Origin: Acinetobacter halotolerans
GTDB taxonomy: Bacteria; Pseudomonadota; Gammaproteobacteria; Pseudomonadales; Moraxellaceae
Length of the DNA: 64,000 bases
Assembly (NCBI RefSeq): GCF_004208515.1
Contig: NZ_SGIM01000006.1
Span: forward strand, 62,001-126,000
Direction of reading: 5' to 3'
A program made the position numbers and the translations under genes. A model generated the notes under the pieces. It saw only the letters and a list, made by a program, of their open reading frames with translations. It was not told where the DNA came from and did no database searches. The first letter of the stretch is position 1; every line of letters begins with the position of its first letter. Below, in pieces: positions 46,513 through 55,396 of the stretch.

Positions 46513-48168
46513 ATGGATAAAACACCTCGCTATCTTGAAACTCCCCCTGATTGGTCTGCTGATGAGCGCCCAACACTACCCGGCTCGCCTGCCGCAATCG
46601 CACATGCCACACCAAAACGCTTTGCTTATTTTATTATTGGGTTATTTATCTGCATCGCTGCGAGCTTAAGTAATGGATTTATTATCGCTAATTTACCAAT
46701 TTTCCAAGGTGAATATGCTTTAACACCCTCACAAGCAGCATGGTTACCTGCCGCTTATGTAATGGCAAATGTCAGCTCAAATTTGATCTTATTCAAAGCG
46801 CGACAACAATATGGACTGCGTTTATTTTCAGAAATTGGATTATTGGTTTTTATTGGTGTCCTGATCTTACACATCTTTGTAAAAACCTATGAAATGGCGC
46901 TGTTTGTTCGTTTTATTGCAGGTTTAGCCGCAGCGCCGCTAAGTTCGCTGGGCATGTATTACACCATGCAAGCCTTTGGTAAGGCTGATATGGCGAAAGG
47001 AATTTATCTGGCCTTTGGGTTTCAGCAATTAGGCTTGCCTTTAGCTTGGATTATTTCTCCATTCCTACTCAGTGCTAATCAATGGGATGTGATTTACACC
47101 TTTGAACTCGGTTTAGCTATTTGTTGTTTTGCGATGGTAGTGGCGTTAAAACTTCCTCGTAGCTTACGCTTAGACGTTTTTGAAAAACAAGATTTTTTCA
47201 CTTTTGCTTTGCTGGCCCCCGGCTTTGCTTGCTTATGTATCGTACTCACCCAAGGGCCAATTCTATGGTGGTTCAATAGCCCATGGTTGGCTTATACCTT
47301 GATCGTTGGTTTTTGCTTGATTGTTTTGGGTCTAACCTATGAGCATTATCGGCGTAACCCACTGATTATGACGCGTTGGCTCGCAACGGGTGATTTGCTG
47401 AGTTTTGTAGTGAGTGCCTTTGCTTTAAGACTCCTCATGTCCGAACAAAGCTATGCTGCTGTTAATTTTCTAAAAACAATGGGGATGGGACCTGACCAGT
47501 TTGTTCCACTCTATGTGGTTATCTTTTGCGGAACCATCGCTGGCTCAGTATTTAGCGCGCTTACTTTTAATAAAGATCGTTTGATCTTAAATCTGTTCCT
47601 AGCCGAAATTTTGATTTTTATTGCATGCATACTCGATTATCACCTGACCAGTGATGTTCGCCCTGCGAATTTCTACCGAAGTCAGTTCTTAGTCAGTTTT
47701 GCGGGTGGTGTATTTATTGGCCCATTATTGTTGATGGGATTTCTACGTACTTTACAACGTGGTCCGCAGTACGTCGTGACCTTTATCGTACTATTCACCG
47801 CCACTCAAAACTTTGGTGGTCTCGTTGGATCATCATTCTTCAATACCTATCAACAACGTCAGACCTACGATTACAAGGTCGAAATCAATAGCAGTTTAGA
47901 CCCCACTGATCCAGTTGTTGCGCAACGTTTACAGAGCTATCAGCACAGTGCCATGATAACAACCACAGATCCTGCATTACAAAACAAGCAGGCATTGCAA
48001 AATTTAAATCAAGTTGTGACGCGTGAAGCTCAAGTCCGTGCCTATAACGACGTCATTGTACTGAATGGCATCTTTGCCGTTATTTTGCTGTTATGGGGCT
48101 TATTTAAGTACATACGTGACAAATACATCGCACGAAGAAATATACAACCAGCGAATTCACCTAATTGA
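46513..48168 (+). CDS. MFS efflux transporter, EmrB/QacA-like (DHA2) family
   Basis: 551 residues with about 14 transmembrane helices. LPIFQGEYALTPSQAAWLPAAYVMANVSSNLI near 65-96 matches the DHA2 motif A/B region of EmrB relatives, and an extended periplasmic loop near 455-515 (NSSLDPTDPVVAQRLQSYQHSAM) is like those that contact the adaptor. It would form a tripartite pump with the HlyD-like protein encoded next and a TolC-type channel encoded elsewhere. The order is regulator, permease, adaptor. Substrate unknown. Confidence 0.9.
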   Translation: MDKTPRYLETPPDWSADERPTLPGSPAAIAHATPKRFAYFIIGLFICIAASLSNGFIIANLPIFQGEYALTPSQAAWLPAAYVMANVSSNLILFKARQQYGLRLFSEIGLLVFIGVLILHIFVKTYEMALFVRFIAGLAAAPLSSLGMYYTMQAFGKADMAKGIYLAFGFQQLGLPLAWIISPFLLSANQWDVIYTFELGLAICCFAMVVALKLPRSLRLDVFEKQDFFTFALLAPGFACLCIVLTQGPILWWFNSPWLAYTLIVGFCLIVLGLTYEHYRRNPLIMTRWLATGDLLSFVVSAFALRLLMSEQSYAAVNFLKTMGMGPDQFVPLYVVIFCGTIAGSVFSALTFNKDRLILNLFLAEILIFIACILDYHLTSDVRPANFYRSQFLVSFAGGVFIGPLLLMGFLRTLQRGPQYVVTFIVLFTATQNFGGLVGSSFFNTYQQRQTYDYKVEINSSLDPTDPVVAQRLQSYQHSAMITTTDPALQNKQALQNLNQVVTREAQVRAYNDVIVLNGIFAVILLLWGLFKYIRDKYIARRNIQPANSPN

Positions 48169-48189
48169 TTGTTTGATTGAGAAAAGATT

Positions 48190-49347
48190 ATGTCTGAAGA
48201 ACAAGATAAACCGGAAAAAGAGCTCACCCAAACCGCTGAGCCAAAAGAGCCTACTACACCAGCGAAAGCACCAGATGCTGTGGCACAAATGCCTCCGCCA
48301 CCTGCGAGCAAACTCATCAAAACCAAAAGCTCAACACTATGGTGGATGTTAGGGGTTTTACTGGTGGGAATTATTATTATTTTATGGGCATGGCGAATTG
48401 GTCCTTTTCACACCGCGATTGAACAAACCGACAATAGCTATATCAAAGGCAAAACCACGATTTTGTCCTCACAAATCAATGGCTATATCAAAGATGTACT
48501 GGTTAAAGATTTTGATCAGGTGAAACAAGGTCAAGTGCTGATGCATATTGATGCCACAACCTATGATCAGAAGGTCACCCAAGCCGTTTCAGAGGTCGAA
48601 CAGGCCCAGAATAGCCTCGCCAATCAAACCCAAGCCATCGCACAACGCCAAGCCGATGTTGTCGCAGCTCAGGCAAAACTGGAGCAAGTTAAAGCACAAT
48701 ATGATTTATCTATTGCACAATTGAGACGTTATCAACAACTGGGCAATAGTGGTGCTGCTTCTAAATCAGAACAAGACAAAGCGGCGGCTGATGCACAAAA
48801 CAATCTTGCACTGCTCAAGCAAGCTGAAGCCAATATTTTAGTGGCTCAAGAAGCATTGAAAACAGCGCAAATTGCACAAATGGGTTTAAAAGCACAGGTG
48901 AATAGTGCACAAGCTCAGCTTGACCAAGCCAATACGACAAAGGATTACAGTACCATCGAAGCTCCATTGGATGGTCAGTTAGGCGAAGTCAATCCTCGTG
49001 TGGGTCAATACGTCGCGGCAGGCACCCAATTGCTTTATTTAATCCCAAAGCAAACATGGGTGATTGCAAATTTTAAAGAAACTCAGATCGCCAATATGAA
49101 AATTGGACAAAAAGCCACCTTCACTGTGGATGCAATGAATCATCAAAAATTTACGGGGCATGTTGAGCAAATCTCACCTGCCGCAGGTTCAGAGTTCAGT
49201 GTATTGAAGGCAGATAATGCGACGGGTAATTTTACCAAAGTAGTGCAACGCATTGCCGTACGTATCGCCATTGATCCGAATCAAAAGGGCATAGAGAACT
49301 TACGACCAGGTATGTCAGTGGTGACCTCAGTGGATACTGATTCATAA
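48190..49347 (+). CDS. HlyD/EmrA-family membrane fusion protein
   Basis: 385 residues. A Pro/Glu/Ala-rich cytoplasmic N terminus (about 1-50) is followed by one membrane helix (LWWMLGVLLVGIIIILWAW near 52-70), the split lipoyl/barrel-sandwich halves (TDNSYIKGKTTILSSQINGYI and STIEAPLDGQLGEVNPRVGQYVAAGTQ), a long Gln/Ala-rich coiled-coil hairpin between them, and a beta-barrel (QTWVIANFKETQIANMKIGQ). It links the MFS pump to an outer-membrane channel. It starts 21 bases after the MFS gene. Confidence 0.93.
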   Translation: MSEEQDKPEKELTQTAEPKEPTTPAKAPDAVAQMPPPPASKLIKTKSSTLWWMLGVLLVGIIIILWAWRIGPFHTAIEQTDNSYIKGKTTILSSQINGYIKDVLVKDFDQVKQGQVLMHIDATTYDQKVTQAVSEVEQAQNSLANQTQAIAQRQADVVAAQAKLEQVKAQYDLSIAQLRRYQQLGNSGAASKSEQDKAAADAQNNLALLKQAEANILVAQEALKTAQIAQMGLKAQVNSAQAQLDQANTTKDYSTIEAPLDGQLGEVNPRVGQYVAAGTQLLYLIPKQTWVIANFKETQIANMKIGQKATFTVDAMNHQKFTGHVEQISPAAGSEFSVLKADNATGNFTKVVQRIAVRIAIDPNQKGIENLRPGMSVVTSVDTDS

Positions 49348-49413
49348 ACCATCACTGACATTCTCAATCAAATCGATTTACAATGTGATCAAATTAATTT
49401 TTAGCTCAATGAA

Positions 49414-50307
49414 ATGTTTGATCACATTGCTTTTCCCATTCCTTATCAAACATTAGCACTGCCCTATCCTGTTCAGCTGACCATCAAACGGCTAGACCAA
49501 ATTCATCCTCGAATTTCAGGCAATAAATTTTTTAAACTCAAATACAATTTATTGGCAGCTCAACAACAAGGCTTAACACAAGTGCTCACTTTTGGCGGAG
49601 CATACTCAAATCATATTGCTGCGACCGCTTATGCAGCACAACATTTTGGTTTTGATAGTATTGGCATCATTCGAGGTGAAGAGTTAGCCTCACAACGCTT
49701 AAATCCAACATTAGAAACAGCACAAGATTTTGGTATGCAGCTACATTTTGTCAGTCGTGCTGAATATCGTTTGCGCCATGAAACTGAATACTTAGCGCAG
49801 TTACAACAACAATATCCTCAGACCATGATCGTTCCTGAAGGTGGAACCAATATCCTTGCTATTCAAGGTACGCAGGAAATTCTATCTGCCGATGACTTAG
49901 CAAATTATGATGTAATTTGCTGTGCAGTGGGGACAGGAGGAACGATTGCAGGCCTCATCGAAAGCAGTGCTGATCATCAACTCGTCTTAGGCTTTTCTGC
50001 TTTAAAAGGAGATTTTTTGAAGCAAGACATTCAGAAATGGACAGATAAAAATAATTGGTCGCTCACCGACGCTTATTGTTGTGGCGGCTACGCCAAAACC
50101 ACACCTGAGCTATTACAGTTTATGCAGGAGTTTGAACAACAATATGCCATTCCCTTAGAGCAGGTTTACACGGCTAAAATGATGTTGGGTGTATTTGATT
50201 TAATTCAACAAAATTACTTTCCTGCACATACTCGAATTTTGGTGATTCATACAGGTGGTTTACAAGGGCGCTTAAAACATACTAAAAGCTGCTTAAATCT
50301 TTTATAA
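49414..50307 (+). CDS. PLP-dependent D-cysteine desulfhydrase / ACC deaminase family protein
   Basis: Fold type II PLP enzyme of 297 residues. ISGNKFFKLKYNLL near 34-47 carries the PLP lysine, LTFGGAYSNHIAATA near 58-72 the substrate-binding Ser-Asn-His, VPEGGTN and AVGTGGTIAGL the phosphate-binding glycine loop. Family members deaminate ACC or cleave D-cysteine to pyruvate, ammonia and sulfide. Compared with the usual 330 residues it is short, so assignment to one activity is uncertain. Confidence 0.85.
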   Translation: MFDHIAFPIPYQTLALPYPVQLTIKRLDQIHPRISGNKFFKLKYNLLAAQQQGLTQVLTFGGAYSNHIAATAYAAQHFGFDSIGIIRGEELASQRLNPTLETAQDFGMQLHFVSRAEYRLRHETEYLAQLQQQYPQTMIVPEGGTNILAIQGTQEILSADDLANYDVICCAVGTGGTIAGLIESSADHQLVLGFSALKGDFLKQDIQKWTDKNNWSLTDAYCCGGYAKTTPELLQFMQEFEQQYAIPLEQVYTAKMMLGVFDLIQQNYFPAHTRILVIHTGGLQGRLKHTKSCLNLL

Positions 50308-50338
50308 TTGCCCGCTTTTCGTCTACCGAGTAATACTC

Positions 50339-51535
50339 ATGGTTCATCAAGTTGATGTGGTTGTTTTAGGTGCAGGTGCATCGGGCTTGATGTTGGCTGC
50401 TGAAGCAGGTAAACGTGGGCGCTCGGTTGTGGTACTCGAAAAAGCCAATAAAGTCGGTAAAAAGATTTTAATGTCAGGTGGTGGTAAATGTAACTTCACC
50501 AACCTAGATGTTGAACCTAAAAACTTTCTTTCTGAAAATCCACATTTCGTTATTTCTGCTCTATCACGCTACACCAATTGGGATTTCATCGGTTTGGTTT
50601 GTGAGTATGGCATCGAATATGAAGAGCGCAAACATGGACAACTTTTCACCACGAAAGGTGCAAAAGAGATTTTGGAAATGTTACTTTCAGAATGTGCAAA
50701 AACCAAACAAGTCGACATTGAAACGCATTGTGAGGTTCAAAGTGTGAAGGCACAAAAAGAATCTGGCTTTGTTATCGACACCAATCAAGGTACCTTTCAA
50801 TGTGAATCCTTAGTTGTTGCGACAGGTGGATTATCCATTCCAACCTTAGGCGGTTCAGGTTTTGGTTATGAGCTTGCACAACAATTCGGTCATCACGTCT
50901 TCGCAACTCGCGCAGGGTTAGTTCCATTTACTTTTTCAGATCAGTTTAAAGAAGTGACCACGCGCTTAAGTGGTAATGCCTTGGATGTAAGTTTGAGCAA
51001 TGATCGCCATCAATTTACTGAAGCATTATTGTTTACCCATCGAGGTTTAAGTGGGCCAAGCTCATTACAGCTTTCAAATTACTGGCATATCGGTGAACGT
51101 TTCAACATTGATTTTTTCCCAAGCCAAGATTTCAATCAATTCTTTAAAGAAAAGAAAAAAACACAGCCTAAAGTTTTACTACGTACCCTACTTAATGAAT
51201 TCACCGCAAAAAGTATCGTACTCGAATTACAACAATTGATTTGGGCTGAGCAAAGCGAAACGGCGATTGGCAATATCAGTGATCTGCAACTTGAACAAAT
51301 CGCAGCACAATTGCATGCATTTTCAGTCAAGCCTTCTGGAACTGAAGGTTATCGTACAGCCGAAGTCACCCTCGGTGGCGTTGATACCAGCGAAGTTTCA
51401 TCCAAAACCATGGAAAGTAAAAAACAGAAGGGCTTATATTTTATTGGTGAGGTGCTTGATGTAACGGGACACTTAGGAGGATATAACTTCCAATGGGCAT
51501 GGTCATCAGCACAAGCTGCAGCCCAATTTGTGTAG
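50339..51535 (+). CDS. NAD(P)/FAD-dependent oxidoreductase, YhiN/HI0933 family
   Basis: 398 residues. N-terminal FAD-binding VVVLGAGASGLMLAAEAGKRG near 8-28, then KVGKKILMSGGGKCNFTNLD, the family signature near 41-59; VVATGGLSIPTLGGSGFGYELA in the middle; and C-terminal GLYFIGEVLDVTGHLGGYNFQWAWSSA. Widely conserved flavoprotein whose substrate is not established. It follows the PLP enzyme by about 30 bases and may share its transcript. Confidence 0.92.
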   Translation: MVHQVDVVVLGAGASGLMLAAEAGKRGRSVVVLEKANKVGKKILMSGGGKCNFTNLDVEPKNFLSENPHFVISALSRYTNWDFIGLVCEYGIEYEERKHGQLFTTKGAKEILEMLLSECAKTKQVDIETHCEVQSVKAQKESGFVIDTNQGTFQCESLVVATGGLSIPTLGGSGFGYELAQQFGHHVFATRAGLVPFTFSDQFKEVTTRLSGNALDVSLSNDRHQFTEALLFTHRGLSGPSSLQLSNYWHIGERFNIDFFPSQDFNQFFKEKKKTQPKVLLRTLLNEFTAKSIVLELQQLIWAEQSETAIGNISDLQLEQIAAQLHAFSVKPSGTEGYRTAEVTLGGVDTSEVSSKTMESKKQKGLYFIGEVLDVTGHLGGYNFQWAWSSAQAAAQFV

Positions 51536-51566
51536 ATCATGACATCAATTGAGCTCGCTTAGAATT

Positions 51567-51743
51567 TTAACGACGCTCGGGAGTCTTTTCTCCTTCTGAA
51601 GAAGATGACTTCCGCTCATTTGAACTTGATTGTTCTTTTTCAGCATTCGATTTCGCAAAGACAAATTTATAAGCACTCGCCAAAAACCCGACAGTGATCC
51701 CGGCAATAATAATGGGTGCGAATACTCGATTTGGCCTCTTCAT
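51567..51743 (-). CDS. Small single-span membrane protein (58 residues)
   Basis: A short frame with a good ribosome site (TAGGAG, 6 bases before the ATG at 51743). It encodes MKRPNRVFAPIIIAGITVGF followed by LASAYKFVFAKSNAEKEQ and a Ser/Glu/Lys-rich tail ending TPERR. One hydrophobic helix (about residues 8-30) with a basic N terminus predicts an inner-membrane anchor with a charged tail. No homologue recognised. It lies between YhiN (convergent) and the terminator of the channel-like gene, so it probably has its own promoter. Confidence 0.65.
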   Translation of the reverse strand: MKRPNRVFAPIIIAGITVGFLASAYKFVFAKSNAEKEQSSSNERKSSSSEGEKTPERR

Positions 51744-51784
51744 CTCAGTCTCCTATAAATTTTTTTATTCATATATAAGTAAAA

Positions 51785-51806
51785 CGACCACTCCTAAGAG
51801 TGGTCG
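51785..51806 (-). terminator. Terminator of the mechanosensitive-channel-like gene
   Basis: CGACCACTC, loop CTAA, GAGTGGTCG, a perfect 9-bp stem. On the minus strand it is followed by TTTTAC and sits 30 bases after the gene's stop. Confidence 0.8.
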
Positions 51807-51837
51807 AATTGGCCGAAAAAATCAAAGATTATTTTTT

Positions 51838-53400
51838 CTATTCATCCGAATGTGGCGGAGATGGCGGTGTCGGTTGAACAGTATTAGGTGAAACAGTCTC
51901 GTTTTTATGCAATGGATTTGGTTGTTTTGCTTCAGTTTTTGCTTTGTCCATTAACTCACTCAGCAAACGTTCGGCTGGTTGGCGACCACCTAAACCAAAT
52001 GCCAGTGCAAAAGCGACAGCAACAGATCCAAGCGTTAAACCAAATGCCAAATTCACAATAGAATCTGCGATTCCCATTGCTTTTAAGCCCATTGCAATAA
52101 CAAGCCCCATAATCAAGATGCGGACAAGATTGCCTAACCAGCGTGAACTATTATATTCACCGCGTTGCACGACATTTGCAACGACATTCGCCAGCCAGAA
52201 ACCGATCACTAGAATCACAGCACCAAGCAAGATACTTGCACCAAACTGGATGAACATGGCGATGAGTACGCTCACCTGCTCCAATCCAAGTCGGTTTGCT
52301 GCTTCAGATACTGCAAACAACATGGTAAAGAAGACGATCAAACATCCCACAACATCAGAAACACGTGTTTGACCAAGGAAGCGCTGTACATCTAGCTTCA
52401 TTGGAATTTCATCAACACCCGCCCCTGAAATAAGTTCAGCGACTATACGTCCAACAAAACGAGAAACGATATACGCAACGATCAAGATCAATGCAGCTGC
52501 AATGATCTGCGGTATCGCAAGCATGATGTCATTCAACATTGCTGTGGCAGGTTGAGAAATTGCTTCGATACCAAGTGCTTCAAATGCGACAATTAAGCTT
52601 GTGATAATAATAATGGCAAAAACGAATGATCCCAAGAATCTTGAGACATTAGAGTTTTTAAACAGACCAACTTTTTCAGCTTGGGTTTGCAGACCTAGAC
52701 TATTGCTTAGTCCTTCAACAATCCCACGAACAATTTTTGCAAGAATATAACCTACAAAAATGATCACACCTGAAATAAATAGATTTGGTAAGTACGCAAT
52801 TGCGTCATTTACCATATTCTGGACAGGAATAAGCAGCCCAGTTAAACCCAAAATAGATAAAACAATCGGCAAGAATAGTAATAGAACTAACCAGTAGAAA
52901 ATCTCAGCAATATTTGTGCTTAACGCAGTTACGCCGACTTCATTACTCAGTTTTTCATCCAGTTCAGTTCTGGCAAGAACATTGGTTAAACCCGCTCTCA
53001 CTAAACGAGCAACGATCCAACCAATAAATCCAACTGCGACCGCAGCCAGTAAGTTTGGTAAATAGGCAAGTACCCGCCCGACCATATTGCTAAATGGATC
53101 ACTTACACCACTAATGTTTAGAACATTTAAAGCACCAACGACGGCAAGTATCATCACAAACCAGAAAATCAGTTTAGATACTAAATTTTCAATATTTGGC
53201 GTACGACCAGTCGCAGTAGATAATCTATTATTGGTATCAAGTTTTTGCAGTAATTTTTTTACACCAGCAGCAATCACCAATGCAATAATCCACCCGATTA
53301 ACAGAATCGCAATTGCAGCTAAAATAGGCTGAAACTGGTCCCAATAATACATTGCATCGAATCCTCCTCTTTGGGAGGGGTCTCTAAAAAATTCATTCAT
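51838..53400 (-). CDS. Mechanosensitive ion channel family protein with TM-helix repeats
   Basis: 520 residues with many hydrophobic helices and repeated elements of the form ILLIGWIIALVIAAGVKKLLQKL, AVGFIGWIVARLVRAGLTN, IFVGYILAKIVRGIVEGLSN and LIVAYIVSRFVGRIVAELIS. These are four or five copies of the conserved TM_helix motif seen in small-conductance mechanosensitive channel relatives. The C-terminal MscS beta domain is not apparent; after the last helices (LALAFGLGGRQPAERLL, resembling the MscS pore helix) comes a short Pro-rich tail. Probable osmotic-stress channel; function inferred from the family. Confidence 0.85.
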   Translation of the reverse strand: MNEFFRDPSQRGGFDAMYYWDQFQPILAAIAILLIGWIIALVIAAGVKKLLQKLDTNNRLSTATGRTPNIENLVSKLIFWFVMILAVVGALNVLNISGVSDPFSNMVGRVLAYLPNLLAAVAVGFIGWIVARLVRAGLTNVLARTELDEKLSNEVGVTALSTNIAEIFYWLVLLLFLPIVLSILGLTGLLIPVQNMVNDAIAYLPNLFISGVIIFVGYILAKIVRGIVEGLSNSLGLQTQAEKVGLFKNSNVSRFLGSFVFAIIIITSLIVAFEALGIEAISQPATAMLNDIMLAIPQIIAAALILIVAYIVSRFVGRIVAELISGAGVDEIPMKLDVQRFLGQTRVSDVVGCLIVFFTMLFAVSEAANRLGLEQVSVLIAMFIQFGASILLGAVILVIGFWLANVVANVVQRGEYNSSRWLGNLVRILIMGLVIAMGLKAMGIADSIVNLAFGLTLGSVAVAFALAFGLGGRQPAERLLSELMDKAKTEAKQPNPLHKNETVSPNTVQPTPPSPPHSDE

Positions 53401-53564
53401 GTTGTTATCCTTATGTCATGTTTTTACATTCTGTACTATCCACTCATGATCGCTTTATGAGCAAGCACATAATTTATGGATGCTTTAACCTTAATTTTTG
53501 TCTATTTCTCAATCAATGAACCGCATCACTAATACAACAAAAAACATGTAATAGTTTGCAAAAA

Positions 53565-53588
53565 GCCCCTTGATTTATACCAAAGGGC
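53565..53588 (-). terminator. Terminator of the 66-residue membrane protein gene
   Basis: GCCCCTTG and CAAAGGGC pair (one G-T) around ATTTATAC; on the minus strand the stem is followed by TTTTT. Confidence 0.7.
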
Positions 53589-53632
53589 CTTGGTTACTCA
53601 ATTATTCATCGAATATGGTCTTAAATAATGCT

Positions 53633-53833
53633 CTAAGCATGCAGCACCAACGTCTGCAAATGAGACATGATCACCTGTGCAGTAGGCTTAGCTGAATGGT
53701 CAGCAACCATAAACACAAGTAGCGCGATCAGAAAAATTCCAACAATGATGAGCATATAGACAGGTAGTTTCCGTTTCCGCGCTGTATCTTCTTTACTTTC
53801 CACATGCGGTTTTGGCTTACTAAAATCATGCAT
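53633..53833 (-). CDS. Small single-span membrane protein (66 residues)
   Basis: Charged N terminus (HDFSKPKPHVESKEDTARKRK), one transmembrane helix (VYMLIIVGIFLIALLVFMVA at about 25-44) and a short periplasmic tail. GAGGG lies about 9 bases before the ATG and a terminator follows, so it is likely a real gene. No family recognised. Confidence 0.65.
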   Translation of the reverse strand: MHDFSKPKPHVESKEDTARKRKLPVYMLIIVGIFLIALLVFMVADHSAKPTAQVIMSHLQTLVLHA

Positions 53834-54041
53834 CGTAGCTAGCCCTCTTGTTATTACTTATTTGACTTTTATCATAGCAGTACACAATGTTGCATTGTGT
53901 GAAGAAACTTCGGAATAACGTTGTCTTGTTTGCATAACACTACTTTTTATTGTTTGAAGTTTTGTTTAAAATATACGCGATTTTAGAATGTGATAAAAGT
54001 AAGCTATAATAGCCCCTCTCATCTCTTTACCATTCTGCTTT

Positions 54042-54464
54042 ATGTCCTATAGCCAACAACGCGTTTCTCTTGAATTAGACACAGATGTTACTCATCAGTG
54101 TTTTTTACATCACACACGCGACGAACATTTGATTGGAATTATTGAGTTCAATAAGCCGAGCTATATCCTAAAATGGGGAGATTTGGAATATTTTCGCCGT
54201 CGAACAGAAGAACTTTCTGTGATGCCATTGCCTGATTGCATCAACGCGATGATTGTTGACATTCGCAATGTTCAACCCTTTTTAGATAATGAAGTTCCGA
54301 TTTTACCTTGGCGTTTATTGGAAGAAGATTGCCCTGTACGATTGGTCGTTCCGCAAGATCGTTTAGAACATTACACAGGGATTTTCGAACCTACTTGGCT
54401 CACTACAGATGTCGAAACCGCAATTCAAGAAATCCGTGAATTTATGGATATGTTTGTTCATTAA
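54042..54464 (+). CDS. Hypothetical protein (140 residues)
   Basis: Not recognised. Soluble, acidic, no signal peptide. It has a hydrophobic strand-helix pattern: EHLIGIIEFNKPSYILKWGDLEY near 28-50, CINAMIVDIRNVQPFL near 67-82, and VRLVVPQDRLEHYTGIF then TDVETAIQEIREFMD at the end. The alternation of short strands and helices recalls STAS-like or SpoIIAA-like folds, but this is only an impression. It is a single gene, convergent with fpr. Confidence 0.65.
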   Translation: MSYSQQRVSLELDTDVTHQCFLHHTRDEHLIGIIEFNKPSYILKWGDLEYFRRRTEELSVMPLPDCINAMIVDIRNVQPFLDNEVPILPWRLLEEDCPVRLVVPQDRLEHYTGIFEPTWLTTDVETAIQEIREFMDMFVH

Positions 54465-54522
54465 AATATATCCACTCCCACACACTGCTTCCGTCGCCCT
54501 CTAGCGCCGCTACAATCGCTCA

Positions 54523-55284
54523 TTACCAATAGTTCTCTACCGCAATATTTCCTTCTCCACGGCGATTCATGGTAAGACCACGCTGTTTTAATGCTTCTTT
54601 GGTGTCATCAACCATTTGTGGGTTGCCACATAACATCACATGACTGCTGTCAGGATTGAATGACAGTCCTACAGCTTTTTCTAACTGACCATTTGCAATC
54701 AATACTGGCAAACGATCACGTAAAGCTGCATTTGGATCACGGGTGATAATCGGCACAAATTTAAACCCAGTGTGCCCCTCACCAAACAGTTCCGCAATCT
54801 CTTGAATACGCTCGATATACGCCAACTCAGACTCAGTTCGGACACTGTAAACCAAGGTGATTTTCTGATATTTTTTCCACGTTTCAAAGTCTTGCAACAT
54901 GGAAAGAAATGGCGCTAGACCTGTTCCCGTAGCCAGCAACCATAAATCTTGTGGCAATGGCTGTTGATAGCGAGCTAGTGTTAGGTACCCATAAGATATT
55001 TTTTCGAGATAGAGTTCATCACCGACTTTTAGGTGCTGTAAGTTTGAGGTAAATGCCCCATCGGGTACCACAATCGAAAAGAACTCTAAGGTTTCATCAT
55101 ATGGCGAAGACACCACGGAATACGCACGAATGACTAGCTCATCACCGACCATTAAACCAATCCGAGCAAACTGCCCTGCGGTAAATTTAAAGTGAGCTGG
55201 TCGAGTCATTGTGAAACTAAAAAGGTTGCTGGTCCAACGCTGTACCGATAAAACTTTTTCTACGCTAAATTTTTCAATTGACAT
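54523..55284 (-). CDS. fpr: Ferredoxin--NADP reductase
   Basis: FAD enzyme that exchanges electrons between NADPH and ferredoxin or flavodoxin; important in oxidative stress and Fe-S assembly. Bacterial-type FNR of 253 residues: RAYSVVSSP near 53-61 (FAD), YGYLTLARY, LLATGTGLAPFLSML near 115-129 (NADPH) and MLCGNPQMVDDTKEAL near the C terminus, ending ENYW. It is divergent from a LysR gene, the same arrangement as fpr and finR in Pseudomonas, where FinR activates fpr under superoxide stress. Confidence 0.95.
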   Translation of the reverse strand: MSIEKFSVEKVLSVQRWTSNLFSFTMTRPAHFKFTAGQFARIGLMVGDELVIRAYSVVSSPYDETLEFFSIVVPDGAFTSNLQHLKVGDELYLEKISYGYLTLARYQQPLPQDLWLLATGTGLAPFLSMLQDFETWKKYQKITLVYSVRTESELAYIERIQEIAELFGEGHTGFKFVPIITRDPNAALRDRLPVLIANGQLEKAVGLSFNPDSSHVMLCGNPQMVDDTKEALKQRGLTMNRRGEGNIAVENYW

Positions 55285-55396
55285 GATTTGAACGTGGCAC
55301 GAAACAGTGCGCTCATGGTAGCATGATCTGATTATTGATGAATACTCTAGGGTCTGTTAAATGTGACGAGACCCTCCACACGTTAAGGCTTTTAAC

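Noticed and set aside
51944..52372. 142-residue plus-strand frame opposite the channel-like gene
   Set aside because: Shadow of hydrophobic repeats encoded on the minus strand; no start signal.
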